A stretch of 64,000 bases of DNA from Chitinophaga sp. MM2321 (lineage in GTDB: Bacteria > Bacteroidota > Bacteroidia > Chitinophagales > Chitinophagaceae), in the NCBI RefSeq assembly GCF_964033635.1, contig NZ_OZ035533.1, positions 1,674,001 to 1,738,000 of the forward strand, given 5' to 3'. Below are positions 52,001 through 59,601 of this stretch, in pieces. Each line of letters begins with the position of its first letter. Within the stretch, counting starts at the first letter, position 1. Made by a program: the position numbers and the translations under genes. Below the pieces are notes generated by a model, which made no database searches, had not been told where the DNA came from, and saw nothing but the letters and a program-made list of their open reading frames with translations.

Positions 52001-52567
52001 CATGGTGACCTGAAGATCATTGGCAACTCACTGCCAAGATATACTTTCGGTGTCAGGGGAGGTGCTGACTGGAATGGTATAGATTTCAGCGTGTTTTTCC
52101 AGGGTGTAGGCCGGCAGAACTGGTATCCGGGCAATAATGCGGATAAATTCTGGGGACCATTCTCCCGTCCTTATATGTCGTTCATCCCGACAGATTTTGA
52201 AAGCAAATTATGGAGCCCTGAAAACCCCGATGCTTATTTCCCAAGATTGAGAGGATATATTGCATTGAACGACAACGGTTCGCTGAAAGAGAACAATGAT
52301 AAGTATGTACAGGACCTCGCGTACATACGCCTGAAAAGCCTGATACTGGGCTATTCACTGCCTATGGCGATCATGCAGCGCATCAAACTTACCCGTTGCC
52401 GCATTTATTTCAGCGGAGAAAATCTGCTCACCTTCACCAAACTACAGAGTAAATACCTGGACCCTGAACAGCTGTCCAGCGATCCTAACCTTGTGCAAAC
52501 CGATGCCAATGGCCGCGTATATCCTTTCAGTAAGTCATACGCTATAGGACTGGACGTCACCTTTTAA
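49058..52567 (+). CDS. SusC/RagA-type TonB-dependent receptor with STN domain
   Basis: 1169-residue outer-membrane receptor. A signal peptide is followed by an STN (secretin/TonB short N-terminal) domain (about 45-115), a carboxypeptidase-D regulatory-like domain (about 123-200), a TonB box-like stretch (DVVVVGYGTQKK, 203-214), the plug (about 215-330) and the barrel to the C-terminus. The STN domain is the part that signals to FecR, which fits the sigma/anti-sigma genes just upstream. The substrate is unknown, because no glycoside hydrolase or protease is linked. Confidence 0.94.
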   Translation: MKNVVRNSTIRYLMRLSLLTTCLAAVSLSLWAKNLEGQNLKRSITLKTSGATLNQVLIQVARQTHYHLVYDAAASDNYNMDSLDTNARAADDLLDSLLAPTPLAYRVVKDLLVVYRKDEQEFGLKGKVIDGENKEPLIGVTVFLKGTKRGIVTNASGGFSLASVKPGDVLIISYVGYETKEVVISKDAFLTIPLVSSRSKIKDVVVVGYGTQKKVNLTGAVSQVDAAVIDSRPVANVGQALQGAIPNLNVNFGDGRPGSTATLNIRGFTSISGGGPLVLIDGIPGNINTVNPRDIESISVLKDAASAAIYGARGAFGVVLLTTKKGKAGRMQVSYGTNYSMSRQTTSTDFITNGYDAAILNDDAFKITLGKTYTGYTDEDYAELLKRKTDPSLPSVVVQNRKGKDMYVYYGNTDWWKVMFRDNMPSLEHNLNISGGTDKINYMVSGRLYQKKGMMRISQDVYNSYNFRAKVEAEVKPWLVLTSNTQFNANDYTYPGSGVNSNFVSVSVHALPSYVPVNPDGTATYRTELNNYTIGDGIYADLLHGKSKGATKQFELVNTVGATFKINPDFNINANYTLTVLNGNSFHRQTAAPWSIYPGVISYVNNDDLWQQDDNRLIHVVNVYGNYNKHFGKHTLNLTAGVNQELQREKMLYSERTDLLSEDLNEVALGTGDATVNSNNQELALLGAFGRVAYNYADKYLVEFNGRYDGSSRFPASRRFGFFPSVSAGWRMSEEAFFSPVKNVVNDFKWRASYGALGNQDVKNNFYPYIPILGVGTTSYITNGKRTQYVSLPTPITPSLTWEKVNSTNFGADMSFLRNRLNVTFDWYVRNTKDMLTKGMTLPAVFGAAEPKQNAADLRSQGWEVNMEWRNSAVVAGRALNYNVGFNVGDFKAEITRFDNPNQILSDYYKGKQLGDMWGYSIAGYFKSDKDAADWKVDQTQVGNNIFSAPGEWGKLRAGDLQFVDINGDNKISKGQNTLADHGDLKIIGNSLPRYTFGVRGGADWNGIDFSVFFQGVGRQNWYPGNNADKFWGPFSRPYMSFIPTDFESKLWSPENPDAYFPRLRGYIALNDNGSLKENNDKYVQDLAYIRLKSLILGYSLPMAIMQRIKLTRCRIYFSGENLLTFTKLQSKYLDPEQLSSDPNLVQTDANGRVYPFSKSYAIGLDVTF

Positions 52568-52585
52568 TGAATCGCTGTAAACGAA

Positions 52586-54343
52586 ATGAAAATGAAAAAG
52601 ATTAATATACTTATAGTTTGCTTGCTGGTATTGGGTTTTAGCTCATGCAGCAAGTTCATGGACCGGGAGCCGATGGCGAAAATTTCTCCTGAAAGTTATT
52701 TTAAAACGGAGAAAGATCTGAAATTATATATCAACTCCATGTATTCCATGGTGCCTGATGCAGAAGGTATTTATAATGAAGACCTGGATAATGTGGTGAA
52801 ATCAAGTCTGTCAGAATTTCTTACCGGCAGACGCCAGGTACCTGTTACCGGTGGCGGCTGGGGCTGGACAGAGTTAAGGAAGATCAATTATTTCCTGGTG
52901 AACTGCAATAAAACATTACCCTATAGCACTACCCGCAAATATGTAGGCGCTGCTAAATTTTTCCGTGCCTGGTTTTATTTTGAGATGGTAAAGAAGTTTG
53001 GTGATGTGCCCTGGTACAATACCCCGCTGGATGTGAATGACGAAGCATTGCTGACCAAGGCTCGTGACCCCCGTAAGATGATAATGGACTCTGTACTCGC
53101 AGATATTGATTCGGCTATCGTATCGCTGGATGCTACCAAAAGTAATGAGCTGGTAACCAAGTGGACGGCGCTGGCGCTTAAATCGCGCATAGGACTGTTC
53201 GAAGGCACCTTCAGGAAGTATCACAAGGAAGCCAACTTCAACCTGCCGGATGAAAATAAATTCCTGCAGGCAGCAGCTGATGCAGCAGCGCAGTTGATGG
53301 CAGGCGGACAGTATCATCTTTACACCAGTACACCTGACAACGCTTACCGGGAACTTTTTTCTATGAAAGATGCCAATCCCGATGAAATTATTTTAAGCAG
53401 AAAATTCAGTGCTACGTTGCAGATATATCATAACGCCAACTACTATACGATAACGGCGTCTTATGGTCAGCCCGGCCTGGAAAAGAGTTTCGTTAACAGC
53501 TACCTGATGAAGGATGGCAGCCGTTTTACAGATAAACCTGATTATAATAAGATCCAGTTTTATAATGAGTGCCAGGACCGCGATCCACGTCTGGCGCAAA
53601 CGATCCGTACACCGGGCTATACCCGTATTGGCAATACCAACAGGCTGGTACCTGATTTTGGTGCAGCCGTAACCGGCTATCAGCTGATCAAATATGTGAC
53701 GGATGAAACCCAGGACTCTTATGTAAAGAACGACAACGATATGCCGGTATTCCGCTATGCAGAGGTATTACTGAACTATGCAGAAGCTAAAGCAGAACTG
53801 GGCCAGCTTACACAGGCCGACATCGATCTGTCCATCAAGCTGCTGAGAGATCGCGTAGGCATGCCTAACCTCGATGTAGCCGCAGCCAATGCCCATCCCG
53901 ATGCATATGAGGCCGCACGCTACAACAATAAAACAATTAGTGGTGTATTGCTCGAAATACGCCGTGAACGCAGAATTGAGCTGGTTATTGAAAATTTCAG
54001 GTGGCATGATATCTGCCGCTGGAAAGAAGGCCCGATGCTGACAAAGCAATTCAAAGGCATGTACTTCCCCGGCGTAGGCCAGTTCGACCTGGATAATGAT
54101 GGTAATATAGACGTAGTGATCTATGAAGGCACCAAGCCCAATGGCCCCAAAGGTCCTGCCTACCTGAAATTAGGTACAGAAATAAACCTGGAAAACGGTA
54201 ATGCGGGCGGATCAATCGTTATTAATCCTGGCATCCCCAAAGAGTTTAATGAAAACCGGGATTACCTGTATCCGGTGCCTATCCAGGAACGTACGCTGAA
54301 TAAAAACCTGACACAGAATCCGAACTGGAATGACGGACTATAA
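52586..54343 (+). CDS. SusD/RagB-type surface lipoprotein
   Basis: 585-residue SusD homologue with a lipoprotein signal (GFSSC, C21) for export to the cell surface. N-terminal TPR-like helices and the SusD C-terminal blocks (FRYAEVLLNYAEAKAELGQ, LLEIRRERRIELVIENFRWHDICRWKEG, and the C-terminal LYPVP) are present. It would cap the SusC barrel 18 nt upstream and deliver substrate to it. Its stop codon is 1 nt from inverted-repeat copy J. Confidence 0.94.
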   Translation: MKMKKINILIVCLLVLGFSSCSKFMDREPMAKISPESYFKTEKDLKLYINSMYSMVPDAEGIYNEDLDNVVKSSLSEFLTGRRQVPVTGGGWGWTELRKINYFLVNCNKTLPYSTTRKYVGAAKFFRAWFYFEMVKKFGDVPWYNTPLDVNDEALLTKARDPRKMIMDSVLADIDSAIVSLDATKSNELVTKWTALALKSRIGLFEGTFRKYHKEANFNLPDENKFLQAAADAAAQLMAGGQYHLYTSTPDNAYRELFSMKDANPDEIILSRKFSATLQIYHNANYYTITASYGQPGLEKSFVNSYLMKDGSRFTDKPDYNKIQFYNECQDRDPRLAQTIRTPGYTRIGNTNRLVPDFGAAVTGYQLIKYVTDETQDSYVKNDNDMPVFRYAEVLLNYAEAKAELGQLTQADIDLSIKLLRDRVGMPNLDVAAANAHPDAYEAARYNNKTISGVLLEIRRERRIELVIENFRWHDICRWKEGPMLTKQFKGMYFPGVGQFDLDNDGNIDVVIYEGTKPNGPKGPAYLKLGTEINLENGNAGGSIVINPGIPKEFNENRDYLYPVPIQERTLNKNLTQNPNWNDGL

Positions 54344-54344
54344 C

Positions 54345-54458
54345 ATTTTCGGATTTTTTGATTTACGAATTTAGGGATTTGAAATGCAGCGAAGATCTAC
54401 GCGAAAATCTTCGCTGCATTTCAAATCCCTAAATTCGTAAATCAAAAAATCCGAAAAT
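54345..54458. repeat. Long intergenic inverted repeat, copy J (perfect 52-bp stem, core-bearing)
   Basis: 54345-54396 is perfectly complementary to 54407-54458 with a 10-nt loop. Words include ACGAATTT and AGGGATTT, and the core next to the loop is GCAGCGAAGAT. It sits exactly between two convergent genes, 1 nt from the SusD stop and 2 nt from the stop of the leftward gene, which fits a bidirectional terminator. Confidence 0.97.
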
Positions 54459-54460
54459 AT

Positions 54461-55435
54461 TTATTGTTTTTTCCTGGGTTGCTTTGCCTTCTGCTGGTCT
54501 GTATTAAAGTCTTCCACAGACTTGGGGTGGGTCATGCTTTTCTTTTTCTGATCCAGTGGCATAGGAGCGGGGGCGCCTTTCCCTACCGGGATGGCATCAT
54601 GAAATATTTTATTCACGTGCACCCATTTTCCAGCCTTCCATGTAAAGCCTTCGTAGTCCATATCTGATACATACGTGAATTTTTTTGCCGGCTCGTTGGT
54701 TTCAGAGATCAGGTGATCGTATACGATCATATTCAGTTCTTTATTGTAGTTGAGGGTAGCCGTACTTTCTTTTTTGTATTCAATAATAAAACGGTTGCGG
54801 GTAGGCTGTTTTACGCTGTCTTCTGAAAAACTGAAGAAAGGCCCGCCAAATACGGGTTCTCCGTTTTTGAACGTCAGCATTTCCACTATTTTTTTCTGAC
54901 TGCGGGGATTGTTGGCATCCCAGCCAAAGAGCGTATAAAATTCCTGGTTGAAATAATGTCTTTGAATGATGTTGTAATACAGGCAACCGTACCAGGCTTT
55001 GTTGTTGGTAATACTATCCGTGTTGGTGATATAATCAGATACATCGAATAAAGGGAAGAGTTTTAGTTGTCCATCCGCGGTATTCATTTGTATAGCACCA
55101 AAGTGGCGGTAGAAGCCTGTTTCGGCTTCCAGTGCCCAGGAGAAGATGCGGAAGGTGCTGTCTTGCGGGTATTGTATAGAGACAGCCTTCAGCGAATCGA
55201 AGGGAAACCGGAAGGAATGTGGTGTTTTCAGCGCGCGTACCAGTGTTGGTATAAACTGGTCTACCGCTTTTCCGCGGCCTTCATCTCCTTTTCCACTGAA
55301 TATTTCCTGGCTCAGGTATTGCAGCGTGTCCTGGTCTTTTTGTAGCCGGGCATAACCGGCGGCATCCGGCTTTTGTGCGAGTGCACACAGGCCGGTAAGC
55401 AGGGGGAGGAGTGACAGTAGTAGTTTTTTTACCAT
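54461..55435 (-). CDS. Secreted protein of unknown function
   Basis: 324-residue protein with a clear signal peptide (MVKKLLLSLLPLLTGLCALAQ). The mature part is mixed alpha/beta, with aromatic-rich stretches (GFYRHFGAIQMN, FYTLFGWDANNPRSQKKIVEML, VYDHLISETNEPAKKFTYVSDMDYEGF) and a basic, proline-containing C-terminal tail (KKKSMTHPK to PRKKQ). I do not recognise a named domain; similar proteins seem to occur in related genomes, but I cannot search. It is the last gene of the leftward heptose/glycosyltransferase run. Confidence 0.65.
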   Translation of the reverse strand: MVKKLLLSLLPLLTGLCALAQKPDAAGYARLQKDQDTLQYLSQEIFSGKGDEGRGKAVDQFIPTLVRALKTPHSFRFPFDSLKAVSIQYPQDSTFRIFSWALEAETGFYRHFGAIQMNTADGQLKLFPLFDVSDYITNTDSITNNKAWYGCLYYNIIQRHYFNQEFYTLFGWDANNPRSQKKIVEMLTFKNGEPVFGGPFFSFSEDSVKQPTRNRFIIEYKKESTATLNYNKELNMIVYDHLISETNEPAKKFTYVSDMDYEGFTWKAGKWVHVNKIFHDAIPVGKGAPAPMPLDQKKKSMTHPKSVEDFNTDQQKAKQPRKKQ

Positions 55436-55462
55436 TATCTATAATACGGTTCTGACATTAAT

Positions 55463-55984
55463 TTATTGTATCGCCTGTGCAAATGCCAGCAGGTTTGGAA
55501 ACCGTTGATCTATCAGGGGATGTGGAAAAACGGTTTCCGGCAGTGTGGAAGGGATAAATACGGTTTGCATGCCCTGGCTTCTGCCAAACTGCATATCACT
55601 CAGCGTATTGCCTACCATGACGGCCTTTTTGAAATCAATCTCCGGGAAATCCTGTTTTGCCTGTAAGGCCATGCCCCCGGCCGGTTTCCGGCAGGGACTA
55701 TTGCTTTCTACATCCGGACAAAAATAAATGTTATCAATACGCCCGCCATGCGCGTTAATTTGTTGCAGCATGTGGGCATGAATATCCTGTAATCCTGCTG
55801 TCGTTAAAAGTCCGCGGCCTATGCACCGTTGATTGGTCACAACAACGATGCGCTTGAAATGCTTTGCCAGCAATGGCATAGCGGCCAGCACGCCTTCGCT
55901 GAAGTGAAACATATCGGGATGCAACACGTAGCCGTTGTGTATTTCGTCGTTTATAACACCATCTCTGTCGAGGAACAAATACAT
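55463..55984 (-). CDS. gmhB: GmhB-like HAD phosphatase (heptose-bisphosphate phosphatase)
   Basis: 173-residue HAD phosphatase of the histidinol/heptose-bisphosphate group, expected to remove the 7-phosphate from heptose 1,7-bisphosphate. Catalytic D6 and D8 (FLDRDGVIND), motif II T50-N51 and K100 are present. The zinc loop is shortened: only C89 and C98 are seen where GmhB has four zinc ligands. The metal aspartate of motif IV is N126 in VGNTLSD, with D130 retained. These differences may be tolerated or may mark a subtype. It belongs with hddA, gmhA and hddC next to it. Confidence 0.82.
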   Translation of the reverse strand: MYLFLDRDGVINDEIHNGYVLHPDMFHFSEGVLAAMPLLAKHFKRIVVVTNQRCIGRGLLTTAGLQDIHAHMLQQINAHGGRIDNIYFCPDVESNSPCRKPAGGMALQAKQDFPEIDFKKAVMVGNTLSDMQFGRSQGMQTVFIPSTLPETVFPHPLIDQRFPNLLAFAQAIQ

Positions 55985-56050
55985 GAATTGCGTACTTTTT
56001 AGCTATTATTCTTTAACGGTTGTCGCGTTTTATAATCTGTTGTTTATTAA

Positions 56051-56746
56051 CTAGGTCTGCAACACTTTTTGGGCTGCTTCGTAGTCTTCAGGAATGCCAA
56101 TATCAATAAAATAAGTGTCGCTTACGAAGCCGTAAAGCTTTCCTGTAGCTACTTGTGGCTCCAGCACATCTTTCTCAAAAGAAAAAATTTCGGGTAAAGA
56201 CAGGCTTTTTAAATAATCAGCTGTGGTAAGATAGATACCCCCGTTGATTAATCCTGCCGTACAATATTGTTTCTCTTTGAAGGCGGTGATGACATTATTA
56301 TCTCCCAGTTCAATGCTCCCGTAACGGGAGAAATGCTGCATCGGCTTCAATGCGAGTGACAGCGGGCTTTTGCTGGCCTCGTGAAACGCATGGAAGACGG
56401 CAAGGTCTGCATCAAAATAGGTGTCGCCGTTGATGATAAATACTTCGTTGCCATCCAATGCGGGCAGGGCGTACATAATACCGCCGCCGGTACCTAATGG
56501 CTCCGGTTCTACGGTGAAGGATACACGAAGCGGGAGGGTAGTATTTTCGCACCAGCTGATCACCTGTTCTGATTTGTACCCAAGCGATAACACGGCGTGT
56601 TGCATGCCTTGTTTATGGAGGTAGTGCAGCAGGTAATACAAAAACGGATGATCCCCTACAGGGGCCATGCATTTGGGTTTGTCTGCCACCACACTGCGTA
56701 GCCGTGTACCTAGTCCGCCTGCGAGTATGATACATTCCCCGGTCAT
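56051..56746 (-). CDS. hddC: D-glycero-alpha-D-manno-heptose 1-phosphate guanylyltransferase-like nucleotidyltransferase
   Basis: 231-residue nucleotidyltransferase. The nucleotide-binding motif GGLGTRL is at 10-16 with the lysine motif ADKPKCMAPV after it, and the metal aspartate appears in NGDTYF. The neighbourhood makes HddC (GDP-heptose formation) the best fit; a general sugar-phosphate nucleotidyltransferase is the alternative. I chose ATG 56746, which overlaps the gmhA stop as ATGA; a longer in-frame start at 56776 would lie inside gmhA. Confidence 0.82.
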   Translation of the reverse strand: MTGECIILAGGLGTRLRSVVADKPKCMAPVGDHPFLYYLLHYLHKQGMQHAVLSLGYKSEQVISWCENTTLPLRVSFTVEPEPLGTGGGIMYALPALDGNEVFIINGDTYFDADLAVFHAFHEASKSPLSLALKPMQHFSRYGSIELGDNNVITAFKEKQYCTAGLINGGIYLTTADYLKSLSLPEIFSFEKDVLEPQVATGKLYGFVSDTYFIDIGIPEDYEAAQKVLQT

Positions 56747-57318
56747 CCGAACAGGTTGTTTTCCACGATTTCGCAAATGATATGCCCTACTGTGATGTGT
56801 GCTTCCTGGATGCGTGGTGTATCTGTGGAGGGTATGTTGATCAGGAAGTCGCTGCCTTCCTTCATTTTACCACCGGTACTGCCGGTCATGCTCACTACGA
56901 TCATGCCTTTTTCCTTTGCGGTTTTGATGGCTTCCAGGATGTTGACGGAATTGCCTGATGTGGAAATGGCTACCAGTACATCTCCGGGTTTGCCGATACC
57001 CTGCAGGATGCGGGCGTATACCTGGTCGTAGCCATAGTCGTTGCCTACAGCAGTCATATAGGAGGTGTTGCAGTGTAATGCTTCTGCATACAAAGGTGTA
57101 CGGTCCTTATAGAAACGGCCGGAAAATTCCGCCGCAAGGTGTTGTGCATCCGCGGCGCTGCCACCGTTGCCGCAAAACAGGATTTTATTGTCTGTCTGCA
57201 GGCTGTGGGTAATCGTTTCAGCTACCTGTTGGATGGTATTTAACAACTGTTCATCCTGGCAGATCGCTTCTTTTACAGCGATACTTTCCCGGATGGTGTT
57301 GGCAATTTTTTGCTTCAT
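56743..57318 (-). CDS. gmhA: Phosphoheptose isomerase (SIS domain)
   Basis: 191-residue SIS-domain isomerase converting sedoheptulose 7-phosphate to heptose 7-phosphate. The phosphate-binding CGNGGSAADAQHLAAEF stretch is at 49-65 with likely zinc/catalytic H60 and E64, and the second SIS block is ISTSGNSVNILEA. Length is typical. It is transcribed between hddA and hddC and overlaps the latter by 4 nt. Confidence 0.92.
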   Translation of the reverse strand: MKQKIANTIRESIAVKEAICQDEQLLNTIQQVAETITHSLQTDNKILFCGNGGSAADAQHLAAEFSGRFYKDRTPLYAEALHCNTSYMTAVGNDYGYDQVYARILQGIGKPGDVLVAISTSGNSVNILEAIKTAKEKGMIVVSMTGSTGGKMKEGSDFLINIPSTDTPRIQEAHITVGHIICEIVENNLFG

Positions 57319-57352
57319 GATACTACATTTTTATGGTGTCACAAACCGGTTA

Positions 57353-58378
57353 TCAGATACTCCACGTTTGAATACCGTGGGTGGTAAAGGAATAACGTTT
57401 CACATCGCCGCCGAAGGCATTTAATGCTTCCACTACGGCAAACCTGGTATTGCCGGGGCAATAAAAGATCATAAATCCACCACCACCGGCGCCGGAAATC
57501 TTGCCGCCGCTGGCGCCGGCATTGCGGGCAGCGGTGTAGATCTCATCCAGTTTTGTGTTGGTGATACCTTTGGCCATTTGCTTTTTATTTTCGAATCCGT
57601 AGTTCAGTATTTCCCCGATTTTATCAATGGTGCCGCGCAATAATGCTTCTTTCATCATCACCGCCTGCTCTTTCAGGTGATGCATGGCTGCAATGGAATC
57701 ATCGTTTTTATCGGTTACATTTTTCTGCTGTTCTGTGATGATGCTAGAGGAGAAACGGCTGGTAGATGTATAAAACAATACCAGGTTGTTTTCCAGCTCA
57801 TGCAGGTATACTTCCTTGATACGGAGGGGATTTACGATCACTTTATCTCCTGCGTAAAATTCCATGAAGTTGACACCGCCGAAGGTGGCGGCATACTGAT
57901 CCTGTTTGCCACCAGCCTGTTGCAGGTCTTCCCGTTCAATGCGATAGGCGAGATGTGCCATGTCATATTCACCAAGGGGAAGCTTCAGCCATTCGGCGAA
58001 GGCGCCCAATACGGCTACCACCAGGGTAGAAGAGGTGCCCAGACCAGATCCGGGAGGGGCATCCACATAAGTGGTGAGTTTGAACCCCGTAGCAGGAAGG
58101 TGACCAAAATCTTTTTGTACCCGGTTAATCACACCTTTGAGAATATCCAGTTTGCCATCTAACGGTAGCGGATATACGGCATCATAGCTCAGTTGCACAT
58201 TTCTGTCTGCCGATTCAAAAACCACCTGCCCGGTATTGAGTGGCTCGATAGATGCGCGGGCATATAAAGAGATGGTAGCATTGAGAATGGCGCCACCATA
58301 TAAATCCGAATACGGACTTACATCTGTGCCACCACCGGCAAGGCCTATACGTAAAGGTGCTTTACTTCTGTAGATCAA
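57353..58378 (-). CDS. hddA: D-glycero-alpha-D-manno-heptose 7-phosphate kinase
   Basis: 341-residue GHMP kinase. The substrate motif RSKAPLRIGLAGGGTDV is at the N-terminus and the ATP loop PPGSGLGTSS at 108-117; the third GHMP motif (GGKISGAGGGGFMIF) is near the C-terminus. Together with gmhA, hddC and gmhB it completes the pathway to GDP-D-glycero-alpha-D-manno-heptose, used for surface glycans rather than the lipid A core route, which uses HldE. Confidence 0.9.
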   Translation of the reverse strand: MIYRSKAPLRIGLAGGGTDVSPYSDLYGGAILNATISLYARASIEPLNTGQVVFESADRNVQLSYDAVYPLPLDGKLDILKGVINRVQKDFGHLPATGFKLTTYVDAPPGSGLGTSSTLVVAVLGAFAEWLKLPLGEYDMAHLAYRIEREDLQQAGGKQDQYAATFGGVNFMEFYAGDKVIVNPLRIKEVYLHELENNLVLFYTSTSRFSSSIITEQQKNVTDKNDDSIAAMHHLKEQAVMMKEALLRGTIDKIGEILNYGFENKKQMAKGITNTKLDEIYTAARNAGASGGKISGAGGGGFMIFYCPGNTRFAVVEALNAFGGDVKRYSFTTHGIQTWSI

Positions 58379-58440
58379 TTTTTTTTGCTTTGGCTTTCAG
58401 CAGGTAGCTATCTGTTGCCTGGTGAAAGCAGGTTTATTAT

Positions 58441-59583
58441 CTAACTGTTATCAGCTAATATATGAATTTCTTTTGCCAGTCGGCTCCAGGAGTATTGTAG
58501 TTTTTCTTTTTGCAGTGCGGCCACCATGTCTGCTTCCCTGTTTTCTACAAAATATTGTTCAATAGCAGCAGCAATAGCAGCGGGATTGGGATCACACTGG
58601 AATCCTACCACACCGTGGGGGACCATCTCTACCAGTCCGCCTACATTTGTAACCACCATGGGCTTTTCAAAGTGATAAGCGATCTGTGAAATTCCGCTCT
58701 GGGTGGCACTTTTATAAGGCTGTACTACCAGGTCGGCAGCGCAGAAATAATTCTTTACAGCTTCATTGGGAATGAAATCGGTGTGCATCAGCACACGGTC
58801 GCCCAACTGTAATGTTTCCAGCAGTTGTTGATAAGGAGCAGCGTCTTCATAATATTCTCCGGCTACAATGGCGTGTACATCCAGCTTTTTCATCCGCTCA
58901 TCTGCCATGGCCTGCAATAGCAGGTCAAGTCCCTTATACTGCCGTATAAATCCGAAGAACAGGATGTAACGCTTGCCAGGCTGAAGTTTCAGCTGTGTGC
59001 GTGCTGCTTCTTTTGACAGCAGCGGGCCATAATTATCATAAATAGGATGGGGGATCAGCGACGCTTTTTTGTTGGGCTCAAACTGCCGGAGGTCATTGAG
59101 CACAGACTGGCTCATGGCGATGAAGGCATCCACCGGTTTGAGAAAATATTTTGTGAAGGCAACATCACCGGGGCGCTTTTCATGCGGTACCACATTATCC
59201 AATATTGCGATCACTTTTGTTTGATGACCTTTTTTGCCCAGCCGCAGGAGTGTGCCCAGTGCGGGTCCCATGATAGGCAGCCAGTATTTGGTGATGATGA
59301 TGTCCGGGTTCAGACGGCGGATCTTCCGGGCTACGACCAGCCAGTTCAGCGGGTTGACCGCATTGATCAGGCGTTTGATACGCAGGTGTGCGGGTGGCGG
59401 ATCTGTAGAGAACTGGCTCTTTCCAGGAAACAGGAAGTTGGGATATTGCACCGTAAAGGTCCATATCTCTACATCGTCTGTTTGTTGCAGTTCTTCTGCC
59501 AGTCGTTCATTATAAGCAGCCAGCCCACCCCTGTAAGGATAGGCTGTGCCGAGGAGGAGTATTTTTTTCTTAGTGTTGGCCAT
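58441..59583 (-). CDS. GT4-type glycosyltransferase
   Basis: 380-residue glycosyltransferase of the GT-B fold (family 4 type). The N-terminal half has GTAYPYRGGLAAYNERLA and a long GT-B linker. The C-terminal half has RYILFFGFIRQYKGLDLLLQA and the nucleotide-sugar site PYKSATQSGISQIAYHFEKPMVVTNVGG with its conserved glutamate. It is 62 nt upstream of hddA, so it may transfer the heptose product or a neighbouring sugar. The acceptor is unknown. Confidence 0.88.
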   Translation of the reverse strand: MANTKKKILLLGTAYPYRGGLAAYNERLAEELQQTDDVEIWTFTVQYPNFLFPGKSQFSTDPPPAHLRIKRLINAVNPLNWLVVARKIRRLNPDIIITKYWLPIMGPALGTLLRLGKKGHQTKVIAILDNVVPHEKRPGDVAFTKYFLKPVDAFIAMSQSVLNDLRQFEPNKKASLIPHPIYDNYGPLLSKEAARTQLKLQPGKRYILFFGFIRQYKGLDLLLQAMADERMKKLDVHAIVAGEYYEDAAPYQQLLETLQLGDRVLMHTDFIPNEAVKNYFCAADLVVQPYKSATQSGISQIAYHFEKPMVVTNVGGLVEMVPHGVVGFQCDPNPAAIAAAIEQYFVENREADMVAALQKEKLQYSWSRLAKEIHILADNS

Positions 59584-59601
59584 TTAGCAGTAATTCCTGG
59601 T

